Below, piece by piece: positions 33,470 through 44,800 of a stretch of 64,000 bases of DNA (position 1 is the stretch's first letter; each line of letters opens with the position of its first letter). The notes under the pieces were generated by a model. That model worked only from the letters and a program-made list of their open reading frames with translations. It was not told the DNA's origin and made no database searches. The DNA comes from Corynebacterium vitaeruminis DSM 20294 (lineage in GTDB: Bacteria; Actinomycetota; Actinomycetes; Mycobacteriales; Mycobacteriaceae): the NCBI RefSeq assembly GCF_000550805.1, contig NZ_CP004353.1:2294001-2358000 (forward strand). The letters run 5' to 3'. Position numbers and translations under genes: made by a program.

Positions 33470-34435
33470 TTAGGCGCTGATGAGGTTCGGGTCGATGCGC
33501 TCGCACTTCTCGGCGTAGGCGGCGGCCGCCTCGCGGACCCACGCACCCTCCTCGAAGGCCTGGCGGCGGCGCTGCATGCGCTGGACGTTGCAGGGGCCCT
33601 CGCCGGCGATGACGGACTTGAACTCATCCCAGTCCAACTCGCCGTAGTCGTAGTGGCCGCGCCCCTCGTTCCACTTGAGGTCGGGATCCTCGAAGTGCAG
33701 GCCGAGCGCCTCCGCCTGCGGGACGATCATGTCCACGAAGCGCTGGCGTAGCTCGTCATTGGTGAAGCGCTTGATGTTCCAGGCCATCGACTGCTGGGAG
33801 TTCGGGGAGTCCGCGTCCGGCGGGCCAAACATCTGCAGGGCCGGGCCGTAAAAGCGGTTGATGGCCTCCTGCGCCATCTGCTTCTGCGCCGGGGTGCCGT
33901 GGGAGAGCTCGTAGAGGATCTCCCATCCCTGGCGCTGGTGGAAGGACTCTTCCTTGCAGATGCGCACCATGGATCGGGCGTACGGGCCATAAGAGGCGCG
34001 GCACAGCGGGACTTGGTTGGCAATGGCGGCGCCGTCGACCAGCCAGCCGATGGCCCCGATGTCCGCCCAGGTGCGCGCCGGGTAGTTGAAGATGGAGGAG
34101 TACTTGGCGCGGCCGACCAAGAGCTGGTCGACGAGCTCGTCGCGGCTGGTGCCAAGGGTCTCGGCGGCCGAGTAGAGGTAGAGGCCGTGGCCCGCCTCGT
34201 CCTGGACCTTGGCCATGAGGATGGCCTTGCGCTTGAGCGAGGGCGCGCGGGTGATCCAGTTGGCCTCGGGCTGCATGCCGATGATCTCGGAGTGCGCGTG
34301 CTGGGAGACCTGGCGGGTCAGCGTCTTGCGGTAGCCCGCGGGCATCCAGTCGCTGGGCTCGATGCGGGAATCCTCCGCGATGATCTTGTCGAAGTACTGC
34401 TGTCCTTGGACATCGTCGACGGGAAGCGAACTCAT
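33470..34435 (-). CDS. paaA: Phenylacetyl-CoA epoxidase catalytic subunit PaaA
   Basis: About 321 residues. Diiron carboxylate bundle with ligand-rich stretches [18 protein letters not shown] and [18 protein letters not shown]; the C-terminus [21 protein letters not shown] is characteristic. Inserts one oxygen into the ring of phenylacetyl-CoA. ATG 34435 is preferred over 34468 because AGGAG lies six bases before it. First gene of the main operon, 133 bases from the PaaR-type operator at 34568. Confidence 0.93.
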   Translation of the reverse strand: MSSLPVDDVQGQQYFDKIIAEDSRIEPSDWMPAGYRKTLTRQVSQHAHSEIIGMQPEANWITRAPSLKRKAILMAKVQDEAGHGLYLYSAAETLGTSRDELVDQLLVGRAKYSSIFNYPARTWADIGAIGWLVDGAAIANQVPLCRASYGPYARSMVRICKEESFHQRQGWEILYELSHGTPAQKQMAQEAINRFYGPALQMFGPPDADSPNSQQSMAWNIKRFTNDELRQRFVDMIVPQAEALGLHFEDPDLKWNEGRGHYDYGELDWDEFKSVIAGEGPCNVQRMQRRRQAFEEGAWVREAAAAYAEKCERIDPNLISA

Positions 34436-34567
34436 GAAAGCTCCTAAGTGGTTGTGGACGTCGTGCATTCCCTCGGATCATCCGCGGGACGGGGCGTGGC
34501 GTTCGCAGGCGCCTTCGCCGTGGGGCCTTTTCCTTTGTGGGCCGTGACGTGTGCCAGAGCCCGATTT

Positions 34568-34589
34568 ACTTACCGACTGTTCGGTCAGT
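34568..34589. promoter_or_regulatory. Proposed PaaR operator, paaA/paaR
   Basis: 22-bp dyad: ACTTACCGACTG then TTCGGTCAGT. Both outer half-sites (ACTnACCG and CGGTnAGT) match the recalled PaaR consensus exactly; only the central CG is TG. Located between divergent paaA (minus) and paaR (plus), so it can control both. Confidence 0.78.
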
Positions 34590-34740
34590 TTATCGTGTGA
34601 TCTAGAACTCGTCAACAGAATCTGTGACCCGCACCTCAAAAACTCCCCCCGCGGCGCGGTGATGCGCCAGCTGGTGGCGTGCTTCACCATTAGGCTAAAG
34701 TCACGTTTCAGCTCCCCCTTATGGCAGCGAAAGGAACCGC

Positions 34741-35409
34741 ATGACCCCTCCCACCGGAAGAACCACCCACCGGGGCCGCCCCGGATACTCTCGCGACGAG
34801 GTCATCTCTACCGCGGTAGAGGTCTTCATCGACCACGGTTACGACGCAACCTCGATGGGGCTCCTGGCCCAAAAGCTGGGCATCAGCAAATCCGCCATCT
34901 ACCACCACATCACCACGAAGGAAGAGCTTCTCGAGGAGGCCATCAACCGGGCCCTCAACGCCCTCGAGCAGGTCATCGACCAGTCCGGGGAAGGCCTCGA
35001 TGAAGCCAAAGAGCCCGCCATTACCCAGCTTCGCCGGCTGGTGCGCGGCACGACGGTGACGCTATGTTCCGAAACCCCCTACGTCGCGCTCCTACTACGC
35101 CTGCGCGGGAACTCCCCGGTAGAGCTCGCCGCCATGCAGCGGCGACGCGAGTTCACCAACTTCCTCATTGAGGTGGTCATCGCCGCCCAGAAGGAGGGAA
35201 CCGTCCGCGACGACCTAGCACCCCAGGTCCTGGGCCGCCTCCTATTCGGCTCCATCAACTCGCTCACCGAGTGGTACCGTCCGAGCGGCCCGCTCACCCC
35301 CGAGGAGCTGGCCACGACAATCGAGGCCATCGCCTTCGAGGGGATCCGCTCACTAGCCCCCACCCACGAATCGGGTCGCGGCGGCGACCCGTCCCCCGCA
35401 GCCGTGTAA
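34741..35409 (+). CDS. paaR: TetR-family repressor PaaR
   Basis: 222 residues. Helix-turn-helix in residues ~17-62 (YSRDEVISTAVEVFIDHGYDATSMGLLAQKLGISKSAIYHHITTKEELL). The C-terminal domain resembles TetR_C. Divergent from the paaABCDE operon; PaaR in C. glutamicum is a TetR repressor released by phenylacetyl-CoA, and three matching 22-bp operators are present in this cluster. ATG follows AAAGGAACCGC. Confidence 0.88.
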   Translation: MTPPTGRTTHRGRPGYSRDEVISTAVEVFIDHGYDATSMGLLAQKLGISKSAIYHHITTKEELLEEAINRALNALEQVIDQSGEGLDEAKEPAITQLRRLVRGTTVTLCSETPYVALLLRLRGNSPVELAAMQRRREFTNFLIEVVIAAQKEGTVRDDLAPQVLGRLLFGSINSLTEWYRPSGPLTPEELATTIEAIAFEGIRSLAPTHESGRGGDPSPAAV

Positions 35410-35895
35410 ACATTGCGAAGCGCAAATCCTTGGGGGTAGCGGTTTCCTGAATGATAATTCCGGCCGCAACCTCGGATTACCGGATGCGAATTCATTCACA
35501 GATCCCCCCGCAAAATCACGTTAAGGCCGCAATGGTGTGCTGGGTCACAAATCATTGCTATTCTTGTCCGAACAGTAACTGACCGATCGTTCGGTTGCTG
35601 TTCGGAAATCGCTCCTCACCGCGCAGGCACCGCCTTCTCGCGCGATGACCACGGCGCGTTTCCGGTCCAGTTTTGCCTCACTCACCTTCCAGAAGGCTTG
35701 CTTCCTTTTCCTCCGACTTACTGACTCGCAATCTCCCGGAAGAGCACACAGTAGCACTGGAATATCTCATTAAAAGAGCCGCAATCGACGCGGTCGATCC
35801 CTCATCGGATCGGCTAGGCACCCGCCGCCACACCCACGGCGGCGCGAGCCAGACCAGGCCGCGTCTCACGCAACCTCAAGGAGTAAGCCACGCCC
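35410..35895. other. Intergenic region upstream of paaK
   Basis: 486 bases without a convincing gene. Holds the PaaR-type operator at 35578-35599 about 300 bases before the paaK start, a G+C-poorer patch around it, and a CACCCGCCGCCACACCCACGG stretch of low complexity near 35820. The long distance implies an untranslated leader or an unnoticed small gene; I see neither a riboswitch fold nor a credible ORF. Confidence 0.4.
35578..35599. promoter_or_regulatory. Proposed PaaR operator, paaK
   Basis: ACTGACCGATCG then TTCGGTTGCT; matches the 22-bp pattern except for the last triplet. Expected to control paaK and the transporter gene behind it. Confidence 0.7.
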
Positions 35896-37209
<1,314 letters not shown>

Positions 37210-37221
37210 CTCGCGCACGAG

Positions 37222-37260
37222 GGGTCCCCCTTAGCTTTACCAGCAAGCGGGACCCTTTCG
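37222..37260 (+). terminator. Hairpin between paaK and transporter
   Basis: GGGTCCC and GGGACCC arms with a 20-base loop, then TTTCGTCT. Could attenuate rather than fully end transcription into the transporter gene. Confidence 0.5.
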
Positions 37261-37448
37261 TCTCTACCCCAAGGAATACGGCGACCATCCCCTCCACAGC
37301 GTTCGCCGGGTCTACCTCACGGTTTGTGCTTCCCGCTTCGCTCTTTTTCAGGCCGGGAAACGACCGTGAACTCGCGCGACGGGCCTCGCTCAAGCCAGCG
37401 TCGGCCCGTCGCGCCCCAACGAAACATCTGTAGCCAAAGGAGCCACTT

Positions 37449-38759
37449 GTGTCTGTACAAGTACAACAACCGACCCCTTTGACTCGAGAGCACCGACGCG
37501 TTCTCGCTGGGTCAATGGTAGGAACCACCATCGAGTGGTTTGACTTTTTCATCTACGCCCAAGCCGCGGGCCTCATCTTCGCGGCGCAATACTTCAACCC
37601 CGCCAACAACGAGAGCCCCGCGCTCGCCCAGGTCGTTGCGTGGGCCTCGCTGGGCATCAGCTTCCTGTTCCGCCCGCTCGGCGCCATCGCCGCTGGTCAC
37701 CTGGGCGATAAGTTCGGGCGCAAGAAGGTCCTCGTCCTCACGCTGTTCGGCATGGGCGGCGCCACCGTGTGCATGGGCCTTCTGCCCACCTACGAGCAGA
37801 TCGGGCTTGCCGCCCCGATCTTCCTGGTCCTCCTCCGCGTGATCCAGGGCTTCTCTGCTGGCGGCGAGTGGGGCGGCGCGGCGTTGCTGTCCGTCGAGCA
37901 CGCCCCCACCCACCGCCGTGGTTACTTCGGTGCTTACCCGCAGGTGGGCGTCCCAGCCGGCATGCTGCTGGCCACCATCTTCATCCTCATCTTGACCTCG
38001 GTGCTGACCCCCGAGCAGTTCGACGCCTGGGGCTGGCGCATTCCGTTCGTCTCCAGCATCATCATGATCGGCATCGGCATGTACATCCGCCGCCTCGTCG
38101 AGGAGTCCCCGGTCTTCTCCGAGCTCCAGGAGCTGAAGAAGGAGTCCTCCGCCCCGCTGAGCGTCCTGTTCAAGAACTATACCGGCCTAGTCATCAAGGC
38201 CGCCCTCATCTTCGCGGGTATCAACGCCGCGGGCTACCTGGCCATCGCCTTCTTCTCCTCCTACGGCGCGAAGGTCTTGGGCATGCCGCGCTCACAAGTG
38301 CTGGCGATCACCGCGCTCGGCGCCATCTCGTGGATCATCGGCACCCTCTACTTCGGTGGGTTCTCCGACCGCTTCGGTCGCGTGCGCACCTTCGTGTGGG
38401 GCTACATCGGCATGATCGCCTGGGCGATTCCCACCTGGATGCTCATCGACACCGCCAACTTCTGGCTGTTTAGCATCTCCGTCATCGTCCTCGGCCTGCT
38501 CATGGGCGCCACCTATGGCCCCCAGGCCGCCCTCTACGCGGAGATGTTCCCTGCCAAAATCCGCCTGTCCGGTGTCTCCATCGGATACGCCATCGGATCG
38601 GTCTTGGGAGGCGCCTTCGCACCGATGATCGCGCAGATGCTGCTGAACAAGACCGGCAACTCGCTCTCGATCGGCCTCTACATCGCGGTGATGTCGCTCA
38701 TCTCGCTGCTCGCGGTCATGCGCGTCGACCCCCGCATACAGGGTTCCACTCTGCACTAG
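37449..38759 (+). CDS. MFS metabolite:H+ symporter, probable phenylacetate uptake protein
   Basis: 436 residues, 12 TM helices, MHS subfamily: VGTTIEWFDFFIYAQAAGLIFA at the N-terminus, GHLGDKFGRKKVLVLTLFGMG in loop 2-3, and FSAGGEWGGAALLSVEHAP. MHS members import organic acids such as shikimate or alpha-ketoglutarate. Its place behind paaK suggests uptake of phenylacetate or a related aromatic acid; the substrate is not proven by sequence. GTG start with AAAGGAG upstream. Confidence 0.85.
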   Translation: MSVQVQQPTPLTREHRRVLAGSMVGTTIEWFDFFIYAQAAGLIFAAQYFNPANNESPALAQVVAWASLGISFLFRPLGAIAAGHLGDKFGRKKVLVLTLFGMGGATVCMGLLPTYEQIGLAAPIFLVLLRVIQGFSAGGEWGGAALLSVEHAPTHRRGYFGAYPQVGVPAGMLLATIFILILTSVLTPEQFDAWGWRIPFVSSIIMIGIGMYIRRLVEESPVFSELQELKKESSAPLSVLFKNYTGLVIKAALIFAGINAAGYLAIAFFSSYGAKVLGMPRSQVLAITALGAISWIIGTLYFGGFSDRFGRVRTFVWGYIGMIAWAIPTWMLIDTANFWLFSISVIVLGLLMGATYGPQAALYAEMFPAKIRLSGVSIGYAIGSVLGGAFAPMIAQMLLNKTGNSLSIGLYIAVMSLISLLAVMRVDPRIQGSTLH

Positions 38760-38810
38760 CATTTCGCTTGCCGACGCGTCACCGCGCCCGGCCTAGCTTC
38801 TAGACACGCC

Positions 38811-38856
38811 AAAGCCCGGCTCCCCTCGCCATTTCTGGTTGGGGGAGCCGGGCTTT
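38811..38856. terminator. Strong bidirectional terminator, transporter / fas
   Basis: AAAGCCCGGCTCCCC and GGGGAGCCGGGCTTT, a perfect 15-bp stem with A/T tails in both directions, placed between the convergent transporter gene and fas. Confidence 0.9.
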
Positions 38857-38864
38857 AGTGCGCG

Positions 38865-41800
38865 CTAGCTCTTACTTGCCGGGTGCAGCACGCCGTCGAC
38901 GAGGCGGGCGTTCTCGTCGAGCAGCACCGCTGCCTCGCGCTCCTTGGCGGCGTTGCCGGTGGCGCCGAGGTTGCGGTCGACCGGGCGCTCGAACAGCGCG
39001 GCACCGCCGTGCATTCCCTCGAGGATGCGATGCAGACCCGCGGCCTCACGAGCCTCGGCGCGCTCGCGCCAGGCCGCAAGTGCTTCCTCGCCGTTCTCCT
39101 TGGCGACGGCCTCGGCGAAGGCTGCCGGGTGAACCACGGCGACCAGAGCGGAGACGTGGCCGAAGCCTAGCGAGGTGACCAGGCCAGCCTTCGGGGCCTT
39201 GGCCGACAGGTCCAGCGGCTCGCGCAGCCACACGAGGTGCTCGTGCTTGGCCAGCACCGGATCCACGCAGTCGAGGCTGCGGTTGGCCGGGACCTGGCCG
39301 GAGCGCAGGACCTGCGTGAGGCCGATCATCTGGAAGGCCGCGGCGCCGCCCTTGGCGTGGCCGGTCAGCGTCTTCTGGGAGATGACGTACAGCGGGTTGC
39401 CGTCCGCGCGGCCGATCGCGTGAGCGATGCGCTCGTGCAGGTCGGACTCGTTCGGGTCGTTGGCGTTGGTGGAGGTGTCGTGCTTGGAGATGATCGCGAT
39501 GTCATCCGCGCTCACGCCCACCTTCGCCAGCTGCTTGGCCAGGCGAGACTTCACGCCGCCGCGGGCAGCACCCAGGGCACCCAGGCCAGGGGCCGGGATG
39601 GAGGTGTGCGCGCCGTCGGCGAAGGACTCGGCGAAGCCGACCACGCCGAGGACCGGCAGGCCCATCTCGGCGGCGAAGGACGCGCGGGACAGCAGGACGG
39701 TGCCGCCACCGGCGGACTCAACGAAGCCGCCGCGGCGACGGTCGTTGGCGCGCGAGAAGTAGCGATCCTCGATGCCCTTGGCGGTCATCTCGTTGGAGTC
39801 AGCGGTCGCGGCCATGTCGCCGAAGCCGGTGATGCCCTCGATCGACAGGTCGTCGTAGCCGCCGGCGACCACGAAGTCGGACTTGCCCAGCTTGATCTTG
39901 TCCACGCCCTCCTCGACGGAGACCGCGGCGGTCGCACAGGCGGCGACCGGGTGGATCATCTGGCCGTAGCCACCGACGTAGGACTGCATGACGTGCGCTG
40001 CCATGACGTTCGGCAGGGCCTCCTGCAGGATGTCGTTGGCGCGCGGCTCGCCGAGCATGCCGTCGATGTACAGCGAGCGCATGGACTCCATGCCGCCCAG
40101 GCCGGTGCCCTGGGTGGAGGACACGCGGGACGGGTGCATGGCGGCCAGGAGCTCGGCGGGGCTGAAGCCGGAGGACAGGAACGCGTCCACGGTGCAGACG
40201 ATGTTCCACAGCGCAACGCGGTCCAGGTTGTCGCACATGTCGGCCGGGATGCCGTAGACCGACGGGTCGAAGCCCTCCGGGATCTGGCCGCCGACGAAGC
40301 GGCTCATCGCCATGCGGCGCGGCACGCGGACGGCGGAACCGGCCTTGCGGGTGACGATCCACTCGTCATTCTCCTCGTCGAAGAAGGCGGTGGTCAGCTC
40401 CGGCTCGGACTCGACGAAGGTCTTCGCTGCCTCCTTGGAGGAGACGTTGAAGGACAGGTCCTGGTCGAGGTAGATGGTGGTCAGCTCCGGCGCCAGGTTG
40501 TCGACCATGCCGAAGTCGTCGTGGTAGCGGCGCACGCCGACGCGGCCGAGAACCTCGTCGTGGAAGCGCTCGTAGATGTCTTCCTCGGCGACTGCCTCGT
40601 CGTCTGCGTCGTACCAGCCCGGCTTCGGGTCATTATCCCAGTGGATGAGCCCCATCGTCCAGGCCAGCTCGGCCACGCCTGCGGCCGAAAGGTCGCCGGT
40701 GAGCTCGGCGTCGAAGCGGGTGCGCGCGCTGCCCCACGGGCCCAGCTCGCCTGCGCCGACGATGACGACCATGTCGTCGAGGTCCTGAGAGACCTGGCCC
40801 GAGAAGTCCGGGGTGGTCTCCACGAACGGGCGGTACGGGGTCGGCAGCGCCTTGACGGTTGCTGGGGCCTCGAGGTCCTCGGGGCCTGCCGCGTCGCGCT
40901 CGGCGTTGCGGGCGAGCTCGGCGAGGTTGATGTCGTTCTCGCCCAGACCGCCGGTGAAGTCGGCGACGACCGGCGCCGTGGCGGCCGCCTCGCGGACCTC
41001 AGGGGCGATCTGCTTGACCAGGTTGGCCGCCATCTCCTCGGTGGAGAAGGTGGTCACGCCCGCGGCCTCGACGGCCGCGACCAGCGGATCGTTGCCGCCC
41101 ATGAGGCCGGTGCCGCGCACCCAGCCGATGAGCACGTGTGCCAGCGAGGTGTTCGGCTTCCAGCTGTTCTCCGCGTTCCAGCGGTTGACCAGGGCGTCGA
41201 GGGAGGCCTTGGCCTCGCCGTAGGCGCCGTCGCCGCCGAAGCGGCCGCGGTTCGGGGAGCCCGGGAGCACCACGTGCAGGCGCTGGCCGACGTGGGTGTC
41301 GGTGCCGATCGCGGAAAGGCCAGCGATGAGGCGCTCGACGCTCCACAGCAGCAGGCGCATCTGCATCTCGGTCTGCGGGCCGACCTCCTGCAGGGAACCG
41401 GACACGCGCGGAGCGGCGAACGGGAACAGCAAGGTCGGCTTCATGGCGGGCTTGAGCAGCTTGGACGCGCCGTTGACGGTCGTGGTCTGCTCGTTGCCGA
41501 TCCACTCGATCACGGAGTCGAGGTCCGCGAAGGAGGAGAGGTTGGCCGGGACGACCCACAGCGCTGCGGCGCCGCGAGCGGACTTGCGGTAGAGGCGCTT
41601 GTAGTACTCGAGGCGGGAGTGCGAGAGCGAGGAGGTGGTGGCCACCACGGTCGCGCCACCTGCCAGCAGCTTGGCCAGGACGGCGGCCGCGATCGAGTTC
41701 GGGGAGGCGCCGGTGACCACGGCGATGTCCCCGGCGTACTCGAGCGCCGCGGTCTCGCGCGCCTGGGCGGCGAGCTCGCCAAGGCCTAGGTACTCGGCCT

Positions 41801-44800
41801 GGCGTGCGACGGCCTCGCCGGTGCCGGTGACGTCGATGTCGGCGGCGTCGATCTCGCCGAGAGCCACGCGGGTGAGGTCCTCACGCGCGGAGGCCCAGCG
41901 GTCGTCGATCTGGACGGCCTTGTCTGCGTCGAAGCCCGGGGCGACCTGGCGCGGCCAGTCGGAGCCCAGCTCGCGGGAGACGAGCTCGAACAGGGCCGCG
42001 TCGGCGTCGGCGTCGTCGAGGGCGGCGGTGTTCGCCGGCTCGTCGAGGCCCAGGTTGGACAGGATGGTGCGGGCGGTGGCCGCCAGCACACCTTCCTTGC
42101 CGGTCACGGCCTCAAGCGCTGCGGAGTCAACCACTGCCCCACCGGCCGCGGCGCCGCCGCCCGGCATGGACACCGCCACACCGCGCTTGGCCGCCACGGC
42201 CTGCACGGCCGCGTCGATGAGCGAGTCGAGGTCGGAGGCGCTGGACGGTGCGGCCGGGGCAAGCGTTGCCAGGTCACCGCCGCGCAGGGAGGCACCCTCG
42301 CGGGCGCCGATGACGACCTCGGCGACCACGTGGTCGGCCCAACCCTGGCCGAGCTCCCAGGTGCCGGTGACGCGCTCTGCGATGTAGGCGGGGCGCTTGC
42401 CGGTCGGGCCGGTGATGCGGCGCAGGGCATCGGCGGCAGCATCCGACAGGACCGGGCCGAAGGCCGAGTAGCCCTTGGCCATGCGGGTGACGGTGGCCTT
42501 GAGGTCGTTGAGCTCCGCGTCGGCGGCGCCGTCGATGGCACCCAGGCCGAACTCGACGCCCAGGTCCAGCAGCAGCTGGTTACGGCGCGAGGACACGCCC
42601 TCGACGAGGGCCTCGATGGAGTCGGAGGCGCCCATCTGGTCCGGGCGGACCTTGGTCCACAGGGCGATGAGCATCTCGGTGGCATCGCCCGGGGTGAAGG
42701 CGATGTCGTCCGGGCGCGGGCCGCCGGTGGCGACGGGCGCCGGGGCTGCCTCGACCGGGACCGGGGCGGACGCGGTGGCCACGTTCTCCGGCGCGGCCGC
42801 GGCCTCCTCGACCGGAGCCTCGGCGACCTCGCGGACGAACTCGTCGGAAGCGAAGACGACGGCGCGCTCGCGCTCGACGTTGAGGATCTCGATGGAGCGG
42901 CCAGCGTACTGCGGCATGACCGCGGTCTGGGCCATCATGTTCGCCAGGGTCGGGGCGGAGCCCACGCCGACCTCGACGAAGCGCTCGGCACCCAGGCCGC
43001 CCTGGTCCTCGCTGCGCAGCAGGAGGTCCTGGGTCTCAATCCAGCGGACCGGGGAGGCGAACTGCCAGGCCAGGAGCTCAACCAAAAGGGTGCGGCCCAG
43101 CTTGACCGGGTTGGCGGCGTGCTCGGCGAAGTTGTCCACGATGTCGCGGACGATCGGGGCGTCGACGACCTCGAGGATGGAGCGCGCGAAGTCCTCGGTC
43201 AGCTCGAACGGGCGGGCGACCAGGTTCGGGATGTAGCGGCCCACCAGGGTATCCAGGTCGATGTCGGCCGGGATGAGGGAGTCGAGGTGCTCGCGGAAGG
43301 CGTCCACGCCGCCGAGCAGGTGGCTGGAGTGGAACGGCACGTCGATGCCCGGGATCTGGATGAAGGCGCGCATGCCCGGAGCCTTGGACTCGGCGTCGGC
43401 GGCCAGCGCCTTGAGGCCCTTGGTGGTGCCGGCGACGGCGTACTGCTTGCCGGCCAGGTTGTAGTTAACGATCTCGAGGAACTCGCCGGACTGCTTGGCG
43501 ACCTCGGCGACGTAGTCGAAGACGTTGTCGGCCGTGAGCCCCATCTTGTGCGGGCGCAGCGCGGCCAGGCCGTAGTTGGAGTTGCCCTCGGCGTCGCGCT
43601 CGACCAGGCGGTGCATGGTCAGGCCGCGGCGGTAGACGATCTCCACGACGTTCTCGAGCGAGAGCACGGCTGCGTACGCGGCCAGGGCGTTGTACTCGCC
43701 GACGGAGTGGCCGGCGAACCAGGCGCGCTGGTTGAGCGCGTGGGCCTCGCGCATCTCGGCGATCTGGGCCACGCCCAGGGTCGCCATGGCGACCTGGGTG
43801 AACTGGGTGAGGAACAGCACGCCCTTCGGGTGGTGGAAGCGCTCGCCTTCGACCACGACCTCCTGCGGGTTGTTCTGCACGATCTCGAGGACCGAGAAGC
43901 CCAGCTTGGTGCGGGTGTGGCGGTCGGCGCGGTCCCACACGTCGCGGGCGGCCGCGGAGCGGGTGCGCGCGTCCATGCCCATGCCCTGGGACTGGATGCC
44001 CTGGCCGGGGAAGGCGTAGAAGGTGGTCGGCGCGGCCATGACGGCGGTGGCGGTGAGCACCAGCTGGCCGTCGACGGTCGCGGTGACCTCGCGGACCTCG
44101 CCGTGGCCCGGGCGGGTGTCGATGCCGGAGCGCTCGACGATGAACTCGACGTCCTGGCCCGGCAGGACCGGGGCCAGCATCGTCGCGGTGTACTCGACCA
44201 CGCGGTTGGCCGCGGTGTTCACGGTCTCGTCGGAGTAGGCGCCAGCGGCGATGAGCTCGGCGACGGCGGAGGTCCACATGCCGTGGACGATGACGCCGTC
44301 CGGCAGGCCAGCCAGCTTGGCGGCGGTGTCGGAGACGTGGATCGGGTTGCGGTCGCCGGAGACGATCGCGAACGGCTTCATGGAGGTCGGAGCGGTCACG
44401 GTGGCCTGCGCGCGGAAGGAGCGCGGGGCGTCGACGTGGGTCGGCAGCGCGGAGGTGTTGGTGCGCGCGGTGGCGTCGCCGCGGCGGCCGCGGATGGCCA
44501 TGCGCTCGGACAGCTTGGCCAGCGGCTTGCCGTCGGCGTTCAGCTCGGCGCGGATGACCACGATGCGGCCGATCTCGGTGTCGGCGACCTCCTCGGCGCG
44601 GGCGGCCACGTCAATGCGGGTCCCCTCGGCGAGCGCGAGGTCGAGCTCGGTGAGCATGGTGATGTGGTGCTCGAGGTGGACGAGGGAGAGCATGCCCTCG
44701 ACGACGGAGTCGGACTCGGTGCCCGGGATGACGGCGGACTTGACGGCGGCGAAGATGGCCGGCCACGCCTTGCCCACGAGCACGTCGGGGGCGGTGCCCG

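Noticed and set aside
34569..34735. Small gene between paaA and paaR
   Set aside because: Frames here cross the operator and lack ribosome binding sites; best read as a divergent promoter region.
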